Below, in pieces: positions 62,082-64,000 of a stretch of DNA of 64,000 nt. This DNA is from Paucidesulfovibrio longus DSM 6739. Lineage in GTDB: Bacteria; Desulfobacterota; Desulfovibrionia; Desulfovibrionales; Desulfovibrionaceae. Position numbers and translations under genes: made by a program. The notes under the pieces are model-generated. The model was not told where the DNA came from and did not search any database. It was given only the letters and a program-made list of their open reading frames with translations. The DNA is taken from contig NZ_ATVA01000012.1 of NCBI RefSeq assembly GCF_000420485.1, forward strand, positions 1 to 64,000, given 5' to 3'. Each line of letters starts with the position of its first letter. Position 1 is the stretch's first letter.

Positions 62082-63058
62082 ACATGTTAAGTTTCTCTGA
62101 GGAAGACATCCGGGAGATACTGCGAGAAAATATGGATTTTTCCGCAGTACAGGATGGAGACAAATTGATAGAAGGAGATAATTATAAACAGTTTCTATTG
62201 AATGCTGATGTGCTAGATAGTTTTTTACTGCGTTCAAGGGATGTTCTTTCAGATTTTGATGATTGGAATGTCCATGTTAATTCCATGCCTATGGTTGATC
62301 GTGTACAGGTTCTGGGGTTATTTTGTTTTTCTAATGACCCGAATGCTCTTACACAAAAAATTGACGATGGACGTTATTACTTCTGCATCAATAGTGGATT
62401 GATGTATTTTGTCGAAGGCGTGTTTGAAATCTTTATGGGTGATTTGTATTTAGATTCTAGAAGTGAAGTGAACGAAGCTATTGTGCATGCAGGTATATTT
62501 GCGAAATTTTATGAACACATCGAGACGGTGCTAAACGCACAGAGAAAGCGGCTTTTACGAATTGACAATTCAATGAAAAGTAGAAGCAAATTGTCTGCGG
62601 CGAAAGCAATAATTTATGATTTTATGATTTGTCATGAGCTTGGACATATTGCACTTGGGCATTGTGAGAATACGTTGAAGATTTCTGGCGTCGGGGCGAG
62701 TTGTAGCCTTATCGAACAGAGAGTGGCTTGCGAATTTGATGCTGACATCTACGCAGTATTGCAAATATTTAAAGATGTTATTGCCAGTAAAAGATTTGAA
62801 CTGTTGTTTTTTATGCGCGCAGTGTTGAAAATATTCTTTTTCTCCTACGAAAGGCTATATGCTGCAAGCATGTCATATTCACAAACGGATATTGTTGCAT
62901 TCCATCCTGAATGTGCAGAGCGGTTTGCTATAGTGGAAAAATTGCTGATTGGCCTCTATACTCTCATGTTTGGGGAGCACGAGATTGATTCTGATGTTGG
63001 CTTTTGGGCTAACGAGGAGCGGCTGTTTAAGAGTGTTTCGAAGCTCTGCAACGTATAA
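62078..63058 (+). CDS. Zinc metallopeptidase-like protein (HExxH gluzincin type)
   Basis: The 326-aa protein has the zinc site ICHELGHIALGH at about residues 186-197. A downstream acidic third-ligand motif, EQRVACEFDADIYA, matches the E-x-x-A-D pattern of gluzincins such as M48 and M78. A hydrophobic stretch follows (LLFFMRAVLKIFFFSYERL). The N-terminal 180 residues are unrecognised. It is translationally coupled to the Trypco1-like gene. A protease effector triggered by a conflict signal is the contextual hypothesis. Confidence 0.7.
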   Translation: MNMLSFSEEDIREILRENMDFSAVQDGDKLIEGDNYKQFLLNADVLDSFLLRSRDVLSDFDDWNVHVNSMPMVDRVQVLGLFCFSNDPNALTQKIDDGRYYFCINSGLMYFVEGVFEIFMGDLYLDSRSEVNEAIVHAGIFAKFYEHIETVLNAQRKRLLRIDNSMKSRSKLSAAKAIIYDFMICHELGHIALGHCENTLKISGVGASCSLIEQRVACEFDADIYAVLQIFKDVIASKRFELLFFMRAVLKIFFFSYERLYAASMSYSQTDIVAFHPECAERFAIVEKLLIGLYTLMFGEHEIDSDVGFWANEERLFKSVSKLCNV

Positions 63059-63100
63059 GCGAAACTGTTTCCGGGCCGCAATGCCGCACCGCGCATGAAA

Positions 63101-63136
63101 AAAGCCGCCCCTCCCCATTCGGAGCGGCGGCCTTTT
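63101..63136. terminator. Bidirectional hairpin terminator
   Basis: GCCGCCCCTCC and GGAGCGGCGGC form a stem with one mismatch. It is flanked by a T run on the right and an A run on the left, so it can stop both the low-GC operon and the convergent gene at 63163-63642. Confidence 0.8.
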
Positions 63137-63162
63137 CTTGCCATCGAGGGCGGGGGGGCCCG

Positions 63163-63642
63163 CTAAACCAGGTAATCCCCCCGGTTGAACTTGAACTGCT
63201 CGGTTCGCGTGAGCACATCGAGTTCGTTGACGATGCTTTGCAGTCCCGGCTGGTTCTTGGCGACGTCCTTGAGTCCGTCCACCTGTCCCTGCATGTCCTG
63301 GAGCGCGGCGTGGGCCTCGCGCAGCCCGCTGCCGTCCGGAGCCACTCCGCGCAGCTTGGCCGCGTAGTCCTCGACCCGGTCGAGCACGTCGTCCACCTTG
63401 GCGGCGGCCTGCTCGGTGTCCACGGACTGAACCTGCTGCACGGCCTGGACGTTCAGGAGCGGATTGACGCCCGCAAGCGGGGCGAGGGACATGACCCCGG
63501 AAGCCGAAGAGGCTTCCCCGGTCTTGGCCACCTCCTGTCCGAGCACGTCGCCGAACGCCTTGGTGGTCTGCTTGGCCTTGTCCGCCTGCTGCTGTTGCTG
63601 CGATTGGCGGACGCCCTCGATCTGATCAGGATGGATCTTCAT
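63163..63642 (-). CDS. Hypothetical helical protein, possibly flagellum- or export-associated
   Basis: The 159-aa protein has a Gln/Lys-rich N-terminus (MKIHPDQIEGVRQSQQQQQA). A central linker is followed by a C-terminal helical region (VDDVLDRVEDYAAKLRGVAP ... LQSIVNELDVLTRTEQFKF). No family was recognised with confidence. The start at 63642 follows AGGATAGGAG; the frame upstream of it is not supported. Confidence 0.65.
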   Translation of the reverse strand: MKIHPDQIEGVRQSQQQQQADKAKQTTKAFGDVLGQEVAKTGEASSASGVMSLAPLAGVNPLLNVQAVQQVQSVDTEQAAAKVDDVLDRVEDYAAKLRGVAPDGSGLREAHAALQDMQGQVDGLKDVAKNQPGLQSIVNELDVLTRTEQFKFNRGDYLV

Positions 63643-63945
63643 TCTCGTACTCCTATCCTGGGGTTTGCTCACAATCTGCAAGGAGTTTGCCAAGATGTTA
63701 ATTTATGTTAACACACTGTTCTCGTTGCATATTGCTGAAAAGGCAGCGGCATTTTTTGCCGCCTGCGCGCCCCAGGCGTTATCGAAGAATACGCCATCGT
63801 GCCGCAGGGCGCAAATGGTGCGGCGTCGGCGGCGGTCCGGGCAGCGTCCCGCCGAATTTGACGGCGGAAAATCATGGCCGTCCGGTTTGGGTTGTGGTAC
63901 GAATAAAAATAAGCATTGGAACATGTTGCATCTAGGAGGAAAGCC
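63643..63945. other. Divergent intergenic region
   Basis: About 300 bases between divergent genes. A small hairpin with a T-rich loop (GGCATTTTTTGCC, about 63747-63759) is visible. The AT-rich stretch 63900-63930 probably contains the promoter of the universal stress gene. No gene was seen. Confidence 0.4.
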
Positions 63946-64000
63946 ATGCCCGATATCAAGAAGATTCTCTGTGCGGTGGATTTTTCCGAGCACAGCGGCA
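63946..64000 (+). CDS. Universal stress protein (UspA family), 5' part only
   Basis: The first 18 codons (MPDIKKILCAVDFSEHSG) match the start of UspA-family proteins, whose first strand and ATP-binding loop read I-L-x-A-V-D-F-S. A strong site, AGGAGGAAAGCC, precedes the ATG. The rest lies beyond the window. Confidence 0.8.
   Translation, partial: MPDIKKILCAVDFSEHSG

Overview
The window looks like chromosome of a GC-rich, Gram-negative, probably anaerobic deltaproteobacterium (Desulfovibrionaceae-like). This is an inference. The right third carries ordinary housekeeping genes (glmS, rimO, serS, rdgB, uup-like, thpR, pncC) in very GC-rich DNA, there is a VPLPA-CTERM-type exported protein, and two genes appear to need UGA recoding as selenocysteine, a trait common in that group. 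No rRNA, tRNA or CRISPR array was seen.

Layout. (1) 1-1360: an IS3-family insertion sequence. (2) 1636-2817: a Fic AMP-transferase-like gene. (3) 3585-20025: a complete 16,441-bp Tn3-family transposon with identical 38-bp inverted repeats and a 5-bp GCTGA target duplication. It splits a lipoprotein gene whose two halves (3166-3584 and 20031-20214) rejoin into a 200-codon frame. Its cargo has three transcription units: a leftward ArsR-led operon (arsR, TVP38 membrane protein, SHOCT protein, Met-rich protein, methyltransferase fused to an AhpD/CMD domain, DJ-1/PfpI protein), a rightward mer operon (merR, merB, merT, merP, a CopZ-like Fe-S protein, merA, merF-like, DsrE-like), and a second MerR-controlled unit (merR2, MerC-like, thioredoxin-like, HMA protein, outer-membrane barrel, NHL protein). 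tnpR, a res region and tnpA close the element. (4) 20276-37027: a leftward, tightly overlapping aryl-polyene-type type II polyketide/fatty-acid cluster with export functions. (5) 37182-37735: a broken IS5-family remnant. (6) 37731-45517: the tnsABCDE core and right end of a Tn7-like transposon, inserted 25 bp downstream of glmS at the classical attTn7 position. The left end was not found, so the aryl-polyene cluster and the nested mercury transposon are probably Tn7 cargo. (7) 45543-61260: core genes. (8) 61268-63058: a low-GC three-gene insert with a Trypco1-like protein and a zinc metallopeptidase, possibly a conflict system. (9) 63163-64000: a hypothetical gene and the start of a universal stress protein gene.

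Main discovery. Two cargo genes of the mercury transposon are cut short by in-frame UGA codons exactly where a redox or metal-binding cysteine would be expected. One is the CxxC-type motif of a CMD/AhpD domain (C-D-P-UGA at 4670-4672). The other is the double-Cys site of a CopZ-type 2Fe-2S protein between merP and merA (UGA-Cys-Leu-Gly at 9667-9669). Both UGAs are followed at the right distance by a 7-bp hairpin with a G in the first two loop positions, as expected of a bacterial SECIS. Ordinary gene callers would truncate both. The transposon therefore seems to carry a selenocysteine-dependent metal-detoxification system usable only in Sec-decoding hosts.
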